Under the pieces are notes generated by a model, which worked only from the letters and a program-made list of their open reading frames with translations, was not told where the DNA came from and searched no databases. A program made the translations under genes and the position numbers. DNA of 64,000 bases from Promicromonospora iranensis. GTDB taxonomy: Bacteria; Actinomycetota; Actinomycetes; Actinomycetales; Cellulomonadaceae. Every line of letters starts with the position of its first letter. The first letter of the stretch is position 1. Below are positions 34,581-42,357 of the stretch, in pieces. The stretch spans positions 248,001 through 312,000 of the forward strand of contig NZ_JAJQMN010000002.1 of NCBI RefSeq assembly GCF_028994775.1. The letters are read 5' to 3'.

Positions 34581-35453
34581 TCAGTACCCCTGGCTCATGT
34601 AGCGCTCCCTTGCCGCCGCCACCGTGGAGCCCGACTCGCGGCGGGCCATCCTGCGGAGCACGATCGGCGCGAGCACCACACCCAGCACCGCCCAGACGCC
34701 GAGCACCGCGAACATCTCGGCCGTGCGCCATGACTCGCCGATCTCCGCCGCCGCCATGGACTCCGGGAGCATCGCCGACCGGGCACCCAGCCCGAGCCAG
34801 TAGTACGGGAACGCCTGTCCCACCCACTGCACCCACTCGGGCAGCGCCGTGATCGGGTAGAAGATGCCCGACGGCACGATGAGCAGCATCGAGCCGAGGA
34901 ACAGCAGACCGGTCTGCGAGGCCCGCTTGAGCAGTGAGCCGAGCGCGACGCTGATCGGCACCGTGGCGAGCATCCCGACGAGGAAGATCAGGACGAGCAG
35001 GACGAAGGTGCGGGCGTCGAGCCGCAGGTCTCCGGCCACCGCGAACGCCGGGATGACGAGCGCCACCAGGCTGACCGCGGTGGTCAGCGCGAACATCAGG
35101 ATCTTGCCGACGAGGTAGCCGATCATCCCGTTGGGTGTCGCCTTCGCCCGCAGCAGCGTGCCGTCCTCCCGGTCGACGGCGATCGTGCTGGCCGGGCCGG
35201 TCAACCCGCCGAAGCCGATCGACATGCCGACGAGGCTCGGCAGCACCATGGCGCCCAGCGCGAAGTCCATCCCGGGCACCGTGCTGCCCCGCATGAACAG
35301 GAGGACCACCAGGTAGATGACCGGGAACGCCAGGGTCCAGACAAGATCGCCCGGTTCCCGGATCGAGTACTTGGTCTCGAGCCAGCCCCGGGACAGCCCG
35401 GCACGCACTGCCGCCCACCGTGCGTCGGTTCGCGTGGTCGTGGTCGTGGTCAT
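34581..35453 (-). CDS. ABC-2 type transporter permease
   Basis: This 290-residue membrane protein with six predicted helices matches the ABC-2 export permease family (DrrB-like): TKYSIREPGDLVWTLAFPVIY at the start, then VALGSLLKRASQTGLLFLGS and GIFYPITALPEWVQWVGQAFP, the conserved region before the last helices. It pairs with the ATPase gene upstream (ATGA overlap at 35450-35453). The exported compound could be a drug, lipid or peptide; nothing in the neighbourhood decides this. Confidence 0.9.
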   Translation of the reverse strand: MTTTTTTRTDARWAAVRAGLSRGWLETKYSIREPGDLVWTLAFPVIYLVVLLFMRGSTVPGMDFALGAMVLPSLVGMSIGFGGLTGPASTIAVDREDGTLLRAKATPNGMIGYLVGKILMFALTTAVSLVALVIPAFAVAGDLRLDARTFVLLVLIFLVGMLATVPISVALGSLLKRASQTGLLFLGSMLLIVPSGIFYPITALPEWVQWVGQAFPYYWLGLGARSAMLPESMAAAEIGESWRTAEMFAVLGVWAVLGVVLAPIVLRRMARRESGSTVAAARERYMSQGY

Positions 35454-36463
35454 GACTGCACCTCCTCGGTCCGCTCGGACAGGGCCTGGCCGGAACCGCC
35501 GGCAGCGGCGGTGTTCTTGTCGGCACCGCTGGTCTCGGCACCGCTGGTCTCGGCACCGCTGGTCTCGGCCCGGTGGACGAGCGACATGTAGGTGTCCTCG
35601 AGGCTGGCTCGCTTGACCTCGAGCTCGGTGACCTCCTGGTCCTGCGCGAGCAGGCCTCGGACAAAGCCTGTGGGGTCACCCTCGGTCACGGCGTGGACGT
35701 GCCGGCGCCCGCCGGACGTCCAGCGCACCTCCGCCTGGGTGGTCAGCTCGCGCGCGAGCTGATCCGCGGAACCGTTGGCGACGATCGTGCCCCCGTCGAG
35801 CACGATGATCCGGTCGGCCAGCTTCTCGGCCTCGTCGAGGTCGTGCGTGGTGAGCAGGATCGTCGTGTTCTCGAAGTCCGCCAGGCGGTGCACCAGGTCG
35901 TGGAACTCCCGGCGCGCGTGCGGGTCGAAGCCCGCCGTCGGCTCGTCGAGGAAGACGAGCTCCGGCCGCCCCACGATGCCGATCGCCACGTCCAGGCGAC
36001 GTCGCTGACCACCCGAGAGGTTTTGCACCTTCGCGTTCGCATGCTCCGCGAGACCCACCATCCTGATCAGCTCGTCGACGTCCCAGGGTCGCGTGACCTC
36101 AGGGGTCGAGTACGGGACGTAGAACCGTGCGAGGTACCCGAGCAGCTCTCGCACCTGCCATCTGCCGTGGTCGCGCCACGACTGGAGCACCACACCGAGC
36201 CGTGCGCGCCATGCCTCGTCGGCGTGCGCGGGGTCCTGGCCGAGTACCAGGACCTCGCCGGCGGACCGCATGCGGAACCCCTCGAGGATCTCGATCGTGG
36301 TGGTCTTGCCCGCACCGTTCGGGCCGAGCAGGGCCAGAACCTCGCCCCGGCGGGCCTCGAACGAGACCCCCGTGAGGACATCTTTCGTCCCGTACCGCAT
36401 TCGTAGGTCGCGCACATCGAGCGCCACGTCGCCCGACGGCGGAGGCGCATCCCGCGCGCTCAT
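35450..36463 (-). CDS. ABC transporter ATPase (DrrA/CcmA type)
   Basis: This 337-residue nucleotide-binding protein has Walker A GPNGAGKTT (about residue 45), signature LSGGQRRRLDVAIG, Walker B LVFLDEPTAGFDP and H-loop TTHD. After the ATPase domain comes the C-terminal regulatory extension typical of ABC-2 exporters. The tail contains (AETSG)3 from a 15-bp tandem repeat, then a Gly/Ser-rich end. The start at 36463 is preceded by GGAGG. An upstream in-frame ATG at 36484 coincides with the predicted transcription start, so a leaderless longer form (+7 residues) is possible. It is coupled to the permease. Confidence 0.92.
   Translation of the reverse strand: MSARDAPPPSGDVALDVRDLRMRYGTKDVLTGVSFEARRGEVLALLGPNGAGKTTTIEILEGFRMRSAGEVLVLGQDPAHADEAWRARLGVVLQSWRDHGRWQVRELLGYLARFYVPYSTPEVTRPWDVDELIRMVGLAEHANAKVQNLSGGQRRRLDVAIGIVGRPELVFLDEPTAGFDPHARREFHDLVHRLADFENTTILLTTHDLDEAEKLADRIIVLDGGTIVANGSADQLARELTTQAEVRWTSGGRRHVHAVTEGDPTGFVRGLLAQDQEVTELEVKRASLEDTYMSLVHRAETSGAETSGAETSGADKNTAAAGGSGQALSERTEEVQS
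35522..35566. repeat. 15-bp minisatellite, three identical units, in the ABC ATPase gene
   Basis: The unit GGCACCGCTGGTCTC is repeated perfectly at 35522, 35537 and 35552. On the coding strand it yields AETSG three times near the C-terminus. Perfect copies suggest recent slippage. Confidence 0.9.
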
Positions 36464-36491
36464 CGCATCCTCCGTACTTTTCATAGCAGGA

Positions 36492-36521
36492 ATACTACGG
36501 GTCGTACTGAACGCATGTCAC
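36492..36521 (-). promoter_or_regulatory. Predicted promoter of the ABC exporter unit
   Basis: On the minus strand, GTGACA (-35, 36521-36516) and TAGTAT (-10, 36497-36492) are separated by 18 bases. The predicted start, 7 bases beyond the -10, falls on the A of the ATG at 36484. The -35 touches the stop of the last tad gene. Local base composition is AT-richer than the surroundings. Confidence 0.5.
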
Positions 36522-36907
36522 TACATTTCGGCGCCGAGACCCGGTACGCCGGCTCGTGGCCCGGCCTGCGCACTCGCCCGCGCCTCGCCGAGGACACCAC
36601 CCGGGTCGGTCGCCACCCGTGTCGCCACCACTCGCACGACACCGCCACCGAGCACCGCGCAGGAAGCGAGCTCCGCTCCGTTGCGTGACACGGCGGCCCC
36701 TGCCGTACCGCACGGATCGAAACCGTCCCGCAGCGCGGTGGCACCGGCGAGCGCTCCGAGATCCGCCGCCGCCTGCGCCGCGCCACGCGCGTTCTGGGCG
36801 GCGCCGAGCGCCGCGATCCCGACGGCCAGCAGCAGGATCGCGGCGACGATCCCGAGCACCAGGACCGTCCCGGCTCCACGCTCGGGGTCCCGGCGCCCCG
36901 ACCTCAC
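36521..36907 (-). CDS. TadE/G-like pilus minor protein (Rv3654c type)
   Basis: This 128-residue protein has a short charged start (RSGRRDPERGAGT) followed by a hydrophobic helix VLVLGIVAAILLLAVGIAALG. That is the layout of the 'helicase/secretion neighbourhood TadE-like' proteins found last in actinobacterial tad operons. The two cysteines (about 74 and 94) may pair outside the membrane. The GTG start at 36907 overlaps the tadE stop as GTGA. It is predicted to be a minor pilin or pseudopilin-like part of the Tad pilus. Longer upstream readings lie inside tadE and are not used. Confidence 0.8.
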   Translation of the reverse strand: MRSGRRDPERGAGTVLVLGIVAAILLLAVGIAALGAAQNARGAAQAAADLGALAGATALRDGFDPCGTAGAAVSRNGAELASCAVLGGGVVRVVATRVATDPGGVLGEARASAQAGPRAGVPGLGAEM

Positions 36908-37248
36908 GGCTCCGCCCATGCCGTCGCCGTGCCGGTGGCCCGCAACGTCCCGGACAACCAGCCGCCTGCCACCGGCCGCGTCACGGTCACCCGTACCCAC
37001 TCGCCCTCGTGCGCGAGCACCAGTTCGGCCTCGGGGCCGCCGACCCGGTCCACCACCGCACTCACCGCAGGCCCTTCTTCCCCGATGGCCACCGCACGCG
37101 CCCCCGCGCGGGCCGCGTCCATGGCGCGCATCTGCGCCGTGGACGCGGCCGCGAGGGTGAGCACGGCGACGAGGACGAGGACCACGACGGGAAGCCCGAT
37201 GGCCAGTTCCGCCGTGACCGTGCCCCGCTCCGACCCACGCTCCGTCAT
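36904..37248 (-). CDS. tadE: TadE-like pseudopilin
   Basis: This 114-residue protein has the TadE opening RGTVTAELAIGLPVVVLVLVAVL, with the Glu at position 5 of the processed form as in pilin-like proteins. A hydrophobic helix follows, and then a small extracellular domain. TadE-type pseudopilins assist Flp pilus assembly after prepilin peptidase cleavage. It lies 3 bases after the DUF4244 gene and overlaps the next gene, so the group is one operon. No prepilin peptidase gene is visible in the window. Confidence 0.82.
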   Translation of the reverse strand: MTERGSERGTVTAELAIGLPVVVLVLVAVLTLAAASTAQMRAMDAARAGARAVAIGEEGPAVSAVVDRVGGPEAELVLAHEGEWVRVTVTRPVAGGWLSGTLRATGTATAWAEP

Positions 37249-37251
37249 GGG

Positions 37252-37470
37252 TCAGCCGATCGTGAGCGCCGACTGGACCAGGGACGTGAGCATCGCCTTC
37301 ACGTCACCGCCCTTGAGGATGACCATCAGGGCTCCCGCGAACCCGGCTGCGGCGATCGTGGCGATCGCGTACTCGGCAGTGGCCAGCCCTTTCTCCGACT
37401 CACGCTCGTCGACCGCCGTCTCCGCCTGGTCCTCCGGTTCGGGGCAGGCCACCGCTGTCTTCGCCGTCAT
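37252..37470 (-). CDS. DUF4244 protein, probable Flp-type major pilin
   Basis: This 72-residue protein has a hydrophilic leader (MTAKTAVACPEPEDQ...), then a G/LATAEY motif and one hydrophobic helix (GLATAEYAIATIAAAGFAGAL). That matches Flp prepilins, where cleavage follows Gly and Glu5/Tyr6 are conserved. In actinobacterial tad loci the DUF4244 protein holds the pilin position (as Rv3656c). It is inferred to be the main subunit of the pilus. A 148-base leader with a compact hairpin (37505-37520) separates it from tadBC, which may allow extra pilin expression. Confidence 0.85.
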   Translation of the reverse strand: MTAKTAVACPEPEDQAETAVDERESEKGLATAEYAIATIAAAGFAGALMVILKGGDVKAMLTSLVQSALTIG

Positions 37471-37504
37471 GTCTTCTCCTTGTCCGCCCGTCTCCGGGCA
37501 CCAC

Positions 37505-37520
37505 GGTCCGCAAGCGGACC
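37505..37520. other. Small hairpin between tadBC and the pilin gene
   Basis: GGTCCGC (37505-37511) and GCGGACC (37514-37520) are perfect complements with a 2-base centre. It lies in the only sizeable gap of the tad operon, just before the pilin gene. It may be an RNA-processing or partial termination site. Confidence 0.4.
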
Positions 37521-37618
37521 TTCTCCACGGCCCGCTGCCGCGGGCCCCGCCCGCCGTGCGGCGGACGGCATCGGCGCACGTGAGCGCGCCGAAGCTCTGG
37601 TTCCTGCCCGATGTCGGC

Positions 37619-38782
37619 TCAGCCGGCGAGCAGGTCGATCCCCAGCGCCAGCAGCACCGGAACCAGGCCCACCAGCACGAACGCAGGCAGGTAGCAGGTG
37701 CCCAGCGGGAGCACGAGCCGCACTCCGAGCCGGGCGGCCGCGGTCCGTGCGGTGGCCCTGCGCTCGTGCCGCACCTCCTCGCCGGCGGCCCGGAGCGCCT
37801 CGCCCGGCGCGGCACCGTCCAGCCAGGCACCGCGCAGCGCCCGGACCATCGGATCGAGCTCTGCGGGAACGCCGGTCCAGACGCGCTCCCAGTCCGCCCC
37901 GAGCACGAGAGCGTGCGCGGCTCTGGTGAGCTCCACCCCATCGGTTCCCCCGACCGCCACGCCGGTGGCCTCCAGCGCTCGTGGCACCCCGGCCCCGGAG
38001 CGCAGAGCTGCGGCCACGAGCTCCACCACGACCTGGACGTCCACGCCGGGTTGATCAGCGCCACGGGCAGCGGCCACCAGCCGGTCCGACCAGACCCGGC
38101 CGGCCACGAGCAGCACGAGCCCTGCACCCACCGCCAGGCTGCCGATGCCGCCGTCGGTGGCCGTGCCGACCGGGTCGGCACCGAGCGCCCACCCGAGGAA
38201 CCCGCCGACGATCGGCAGCCACATGAGCAGCCGCCCTGTCGTCCGGGGACCGGCGAGCGCCGCGTCCCGCTCGGCTCTCGCCTCGGCCTCCGCGACGAGC
38301 GTTCCGGCGACCTGTTCCAGCACCCGCCCGAGCGGCGCCCCGACGTCGAGCGCGAGCCGGGTCGCCGCGACCACCGCCTCCGCATGCCGTACGCCGAGCA
38401 GCCGGGAGAGCTCGTCGACGTCGGGCACACCCGCGAGGTCCACGCCCACGTCGGCCGCACGCGACCACGACACCCCTGGAGACGACCCGGCCCTGAGCAG
38501 CGCGACCACCTGCATCACGACCACCCGGACATCAGCGCCGGGGCCCCGTCCCGCACGGGGTCCGCGGCCCGCACGGGTCGAGCGGCCCTGGTGCGCGGCG
38601 GACGTCACGTCGATCACCGGTACGACACCGGTGAGAGCACCGGTCATGGCACCCGGCTCCGGGGCGGGCGCCGGCGCCGGAGGACCGAGCACCTCCCGGA
38701 GCCGACGGCCCCCGCGTGCCAGCACCAGCCAGGCACCGATCGCGACGAGCAGACCGACGCCCAACGACTCCGCGATCCTCAC
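37619..38782 (-). CDS. Fused TadB-TadC type II secretion F-domain membrane protein
   Basis: This 387-residue membrane protein has two F-type (GspF/T2SSF) halves. The first runs about 90-235 (VVVMQVVALLRAGSSPGVSW, APLGRVLEQVAGTL, GRLLMWLPIVGGFLG). The second runs about 255-385 (VVVELVAAALRSGAGVPRAL, GAAPGEALRAAGEEV, RLVLPLGTCYLPAFVLVGLVP). Each ends with hydrophobic segments. In other actinobacteria these are two genes, tadB (Rv3658c) and tadC (Rv3657c), so this looks like a natural fusion. It is the inner-membrane platform for the CpaF ATPase. The GTG start at 38782 overlaps the cpaF stop as GTGA. Confidence 0.82.
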   Translation of the reverse strand: MRIAESLGVGLLVAIGAWLVLARGGRRLREVLGPPAPAPAPEPGAMTGALTGVVPVIDVTSAAHQGRSTRAGRGPRAGRGPGADVRVVVMQVVALLRAGSSPGVSWSRAADVGVDLAGVPDVDELSRLLGVRHAEAVVAATRLALDVGAPLGRVLEQVAGTLVAEAEARAERDAALAGPRTTGRLLMWLPIVGGFLGWALGADPVGTATDGGIGSLAVGAGLVLLVAGRVWSDRLVAAARGADQPGVDVQVVVELVAAALRSGAGVPRALEATGVAVGGTDGVELTRAAHALVLGADWERVWTGVPAELDPMVRALRGAWLDGAAPGEALRAAGEEVRHERRATARTAAARLGVRLVLPLGTCYLPAFVLVGLVPVLLALGIDLLAG

Positions 38783-39939
38783 CACGGCCCGTACCGGCCT
38801 GTCAGCTCGGCCCATGCGTTCGGCTCGACCGCACAGCCACCGCTGCCGTCCCACCGCCCGGCCGACCGCACCTCCAGCTCCCCGCCCGGCTCGCGTCCCA
38901 CGAGCCCGATCTCCGCCAGGTACCGGACGCCGCACGACCGCCGGAGGTGCAGCACCACGTCCAGGGCGCCGGCGGCCTGTGCCGCCACCGCCTCGCGAGT
39001 CATGCCCGCCAGCCCTGCGAGCGCCTCCAGCCGGGCCGGGACCACGGTTACGGCGTTGGCGTGCAGGGTCGCGAACCCGCCGTCGTGCCCGGTGTTCATG
39101 GCCATGAGGACCTCGCGCACCTCAGCGCCGCGACACTCGCCGAGCACTATCCGGTCGGGTCGCATGCGCAGCGCGTTGCGCACGAGGTCGGCGAGGTCCA
39201 CCGAGCCCGCACCCTCGACGTTCGCCCGACGGGCGGCGAGGTGCACCACGTGCGGGTGCGCGGGCTGCAGCTCACGGGCCTCTTCGACGGTCACCACCCG
39301 CTCGTCGTCGGGCACCAGGGAGAGCAGCGCCGCGAGCAAGGTCGTCTTTCCTGTGCCGGTGCCGCCGCTGATGAGCACGTTCGCTCGCCGCAGCACCAGG
39401 GAGCGCAGCAGGCCGGCCCACTGGCTCGGCAGGGCGCCGCCCGCCACCAGCTCGTCGAGCGTGAACGCTCGGGTGCGGAGCACCCGCAGGGAGATCACCG
39501 CGCCGGTCTCGGCCAGTGGTTCCAGCACCGCGTGCAGGCGGGTGCCGTCGGGCAGACGGGCGTCCACGGTCGGGCACGCGTCGTCGAGCCGCTGGCCGCC
39601 GAGCGCGGCGAGCCGGACGGCCAGCGCTCGCACCCCGGCGGCCGACCCGAGACGCACCGGCACCCGCTCGAGCCCGCCGCCGCGGTCGACCCAGACGTCG
39701 TCGGGCCCGTTGACCAGCACGTCGGTGACGTCGGGGGCGTCGAGGAGCGACTGCAGCGGTCCGGCACCCGTGAGCTCCGCGCGGGCGGCGCGCTCCAGGT
39801 CCCGGAGCGCGTCCGATCCGAGCACCCGCCCGGAGTCCCGCACCGCCTCGCGGACGGCGGCGCCCGCGCCGGTGCCGCCTGTCGCGAGGCGCGCACGGAC
39901 GTCGTCGAGCAGGGATATCTCGCCGACGGGCGCGTTCAC
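38779..39939 (-). CDS. cpaF: Tad pilus assembly ATPase CpaF/TadA
   Basis: This 386-residue type II/IV secretion ATPase energises Flp pilin extension. It has Walker A ISGGTGTGKTTLLAAL (about residue 187), the Asp box region LVPDDERVVTVEE, Walker B-like RPDRIVLGECRGAEV, and the His box GHDGGFATLHANA (about 290). The N-terminal part holds VTDVLVNGPDDVWVDRGGG, normal for CpaF. It overlaps the ssd gene (39936-39939) and tadBC by 4 bases each. Length and motifs are complete. Confidence 0.94.
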   Translation of the reverse strand: MNAPVGEISLLDDVRARLATGGTGAGAAVREAVRDSGRVLGSDALRDLERAARAELTGAGPLQSLLDAPDVTDVLVNGPDDVWVDRGGGLERVPVRLGSAAGVRALAVRLAALGGQRLDDACPTVDARLPDGTRLHAVLEPLAETGAVISLRVLRTRAFTLDELVAGGALPSQWAGLLRSLVLRRANVLISGGTGTGKTTLLAALLSLVPDDERVVTVEEARELQPAHPHVVHLAARRANVEGAGSVDLADLVRNALRMRPDRIVLGECRGAEVREVLMAMNTGHDGGFATLHANAVTVVPARLEALAGLAGMTREAVAAQAAGALDVVLHLRRSCGVRYLAEIGLVGREPGGELEVRSAGRWDGSGGCAVEPNAWAELTGRYGPW

Positions 39940-40724
39940 AGGGCGGCCGCCACGTCGGCAGCGAACCGGCCGAGCGGGGCCCGACGCGACATCGCCGGCC
40001 CTTCGCCCCGTTCGACGGCCCGGGCGAGTCCCGCGTCACGGCCCAGCACGGCGACGACCGGCAACTCGAGGGCGGCGGAGACGTCGTCCTCATCGACAGC
40101 GCCGGGAGCCGGGCCACGCACCACTACGCGCACGTCGGGCACACCGGCGCCGCGCAGGGCGTCGCGCACACGTCGGGCACCCACGGTCGCCGGCAGGGTC
40201 AGCGGCACCACGAGCAGTACCGTGTCGCACCCCGCGAGCAGCGTGCGCACCGCCAGCCCGTCGCTGCCCGGTGCCTCAGCCGCTGCGCCCGCGCCCCGGC
40301 GGGTGGCGGTCCCCCACGCACCCGGCCGTGGCAGGTCGAGCACCAGGGTCTCGCCTGACCGCACCAGTCCGCGGCAGACGTCGAGCACCACGTCGTCGTC
40401 CGACGGCGCTCCGGACGCCGTGCCGCTCAGCACCGGCACCGTGCCCCACCGCGGTAGTGCCGCCACCACTCCGGCGCCGTCGACCTCGCCACGCGCCTCG
40501 ACCAGGTCCGGCCAGCGCGCCCCGCGCCCGCCGTCGGCCCCGAGGAGCAGGTCGGTGCCCGGTGCGTGGGCGTCGAGATCGACGAGCGTGGCGCGCTCGC
40601 CGCCCCGGCGCAGGCCGTGCGCCACACATGCCGCGACCACCGACGCGCCTGCTCCCCCGCACGCCCCGACCACGCCGATCACCCGCCCCGGCTCCGGCAC
40701 CGTGCCGCCCGCTGTGCTGACCAT
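39936..40724 (-). CDS. CpaE-like / septum-site-determining ATPase (Ssd)
   Basis: This 262-residue MinD/ParA-superfamily protein begins the tad operon. The P-loop is GVVGACGGAGASVVAA (about residue 20), the deviant Walker A type but with Ala/Ser replacing the usual GKT residues. A LVDLDAHAPGTDLLLG segment follows (about 48) and LVLDLPRPGAWG (about 128). Members of this group (Rv3660c, CpaE) localise the pilus machinery or act in septum placement. The altered P-loop, lacking Lys before the Ser/Thr, suggests weak or absent ATP hydrolysis. The ATG at 40724 is the only good start. The operon probably starts in the 290-base gap shared with the divergent HAD gene; I see no clear promoter there. Confidence 0.82.
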   Translation of the reverse strand: MVSTAGGTVPEPGRVIGVVGACGGAGASVVAACVAHGLRRGGERATLVDLDAHAPGTDLLLGADGGRGARWPDLVEARGEVDGAGVVAALPRWGTVPVLSGTASGAPSDDDVVLDVCRGLVRSGETLVLDLPRPGAWGTATRRGAGAAAEAPGSDGLAVRTLLAGCDTVLLVVPLTLPATVGARRVRDALRGAGVPDVRVVVRGPAPGAVDEDDVSAALELPVVAVLGRDAGLARAVERGEGPAMSRRAPLGRFAADVAAAL

Positions 40725-41014
40725 CGCCGCCTCCTCGCCCGGGCTGTCCCGGGCCTCCGTCCGGGCCCGCGACCCGGTCCTCGCCCCGGCTGGCTGCCCG
40801 GGCTCCCGGATTCAGGTTGGGCGTTCGTCACGGTGCGGAGGTGCCCGGGCCCGTCCGGTTGTGCACAGGCTGGGGAAAGTCGTGGTTGTGGTCGGGCTAG
40901 CTCCCCCGTGCCACCGTGACCAGGGTCTGCGGATCGAACGGAGGAGTTTCATCCGGACGGCGGCACACCACACCGTTGGCCCGCGCGGACGGGCCGCCCC
41001 GCTAGGCTCGTCGC

Positions 41015-41845
41015 GTGACCGAGCAGGTTCCCCAGATCGCCCCTCGACCGATGTCGCGCGCCCCGCGTACCGCCGCGTTCTTCGATCTCGACAAGACGAT
41101 CATCGCCACGAGCTCGTCGGCGGCTTTCTCCAAGCCGTTTCTCGCGGGCGGGCTGCTCTCGCACGCCGACGTGCTGCGCAGCGCCTACGCCCACTTCGTC
41201 TTCATGATCGGCAACGCCGACGCCGACCAGACCGAGCGGATGCGCGCGCACCTGTCGTCGCTCGTGACCGGCTGGGACGTGGCGAAGGTCCGGCAGATCG
41301 TCACCGAGACGGTGCACGAGCTCATCGACCCGTACGTCTACGCGGAAGCGGTGCAGCTCATCGCCGACCACCACGCGGCGGGACGGGACGTGGTCGTGGT
41401 GTCGGCGTCTGCGGCCGTGCTGGTCGAGCCCATCGCCGCCGCGCTCGGCGCGGATCACGTGCTGTCCACGCAGATGAGCGTCGCGGACGGCCGCTTCACC
41501 GGCGAGATCGACTTCTACAACTACGGCGACAACAAGGCGGTGGGTGTGCGCCGGCTCGCCGCGCGCGAGGAGTACGACCTCGCCGAGAGCTTCGCCTACT
41601 CCGACTCCATCACCGACGCCCCGATGCTGGCCGCCGTCGGCCACGCCTACGTGGTCAACCCGGACCGGGTCCTGAAGCGGCGCGCCGCCGAGTCCGGCTG
41701 GGGTGTCCTCGCGTTCACTCGTCCGATCGCGCTGCGCCCGCGCATCGAACCCGTCCCGGTCATCGCCGTGGTCGGCGTGGCGGCGGTGGGGGTCGCCGTC
41801 TGGCTGATCTGGCGGGCTGCCCGACGCCGGGCCCGGCGCGGCTGA
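41015..41845 (+). CDS. HAD-IB family hydrolase (SerB-like phosphatase) with C-terminal membrane helix
   Basis: This 276-residue phosphatase has motif I AAFFDLDKTII (about residue 20, nucleophile Asp), motif II VVVSASAA, a Lys in YNYGDNKAVG, and motif III YSDSITDAPML. The last ~30 residues form a membrane helix (VIAVVGVAAVGVAVWLIW) and a basic tail. Close relatives lie next to tad/ssd genes in many actinobacteria (as Rv3661), so the divergent arrangement is conserved. The substrate is not known; phosphoserine or a phospholipid head group are guesses. The start is GTG at 41015. Confidence 0.88.
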   Translation: MTEQVPQIAPRPMSRAPRTAAFFDLDKTIIATSSSAAFSKPFLAGGLLSHADVLRSAYAHFVFMIGNADADQTERMRAHLSSLVTGWDVAKVRQIVTETVHELIDPYVYAEAVQLIADHHAAGRDVVVVSASAAVLVEPIAAALGADHVLSTQMSVADGRFTGEIDFYNYGDNKAVGVRRLAAREEYDLAESFAYSDSITDAPMLAAVGHAYVVNPDRVLKRRAAESGWGVLAFTRPIALRPRIEPVPVIAVVGVAAVGVAVWLIWRAARRRARRG

Positions 41846-42357
41846 ACGCGCACGACATTCGCTCAAGGTCGATCGATCCACCACATCAGGTCAAGCCAAG
41901 GCAAGGCCGAAGATTTTCGCAGCCAATTGCTGACATGACAGGAATTGGCAATTGTGAAGATGAGTCCGCTCCGGTTGCTTTTGTTAGCAGAAGGCAGTGT
42001 GATTGTGTTCACAGCAAGCATTCAGGGCGGAAGGGACCGTGCTCTGGGGACCGAAAGGGTGTTGACCCGATCGGTCGGCAAGCGAGGCGCATGGTCACCC
42101 CGTCCAGCTGGTGAGAGCGGCACCCGGCTTGAGGATGCTCCCGGGCGCCGTGCTCGAAGACCGAGATCTCGCCACCGCAGTGGCCGGGCCCTTGCACTTC
42201 CGGATCGCGAACGGAAAATGTGAGGAGCCCGGCCGCACGGCGAATCGTTTCGCGGAATGCGTACCGGCTGGAAAAGAATCACCGCGCTCGCCATTCCTCC
42301 CGGCGTTGAAACGCCGCAGGCACAGGAATCGCGCTCACCGCTCGGCCCTCCGCCAGG
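41846..42357. other. 512-bp gene-free gap with AT-richer segment and an inverted repeat
   Basis: Between the HAD phosphatase and the ene-reductase gene there is no convincing gene. Part of it (about 41860-42040) is much less GC-rich than the rest of the window. It contains CAATTGC (41924-41930) and GCAATTG (41948-41954), a perfect 7-bp inverted repeat. A 92-codon plus-strand frame from 41945 uses TTG, CTT and TTA leucine codons rare in this genome and looks non-coding. I recognise no riboswitch, RNase P, tmRNA or tRNA here. Confidence 0.6.

Noticed and set aside
34343-36463. XRE regulator with ABC genes considered as a toxin-antitoxin or defence module
   Set aside because: The two partners are ordinary ABC-2 exporter parts; there is no toxin, nuclease or effector gene.
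42050-42200. Possible T-box or cobalamin riboswitch before the ene-reductase
   Set aside because: No T-box AGGGTGG/ACCGCG or B12-box sequence, and the ene-reductase is on the other strand, reading toward this segment.
41945-42223. 92-codon frame in the AT-richer gap
   Set aside because: TTG start, no ribosome site, rare TTA/CTT/TTG leucine codons and an Arg-rich end unlike real proteins here.
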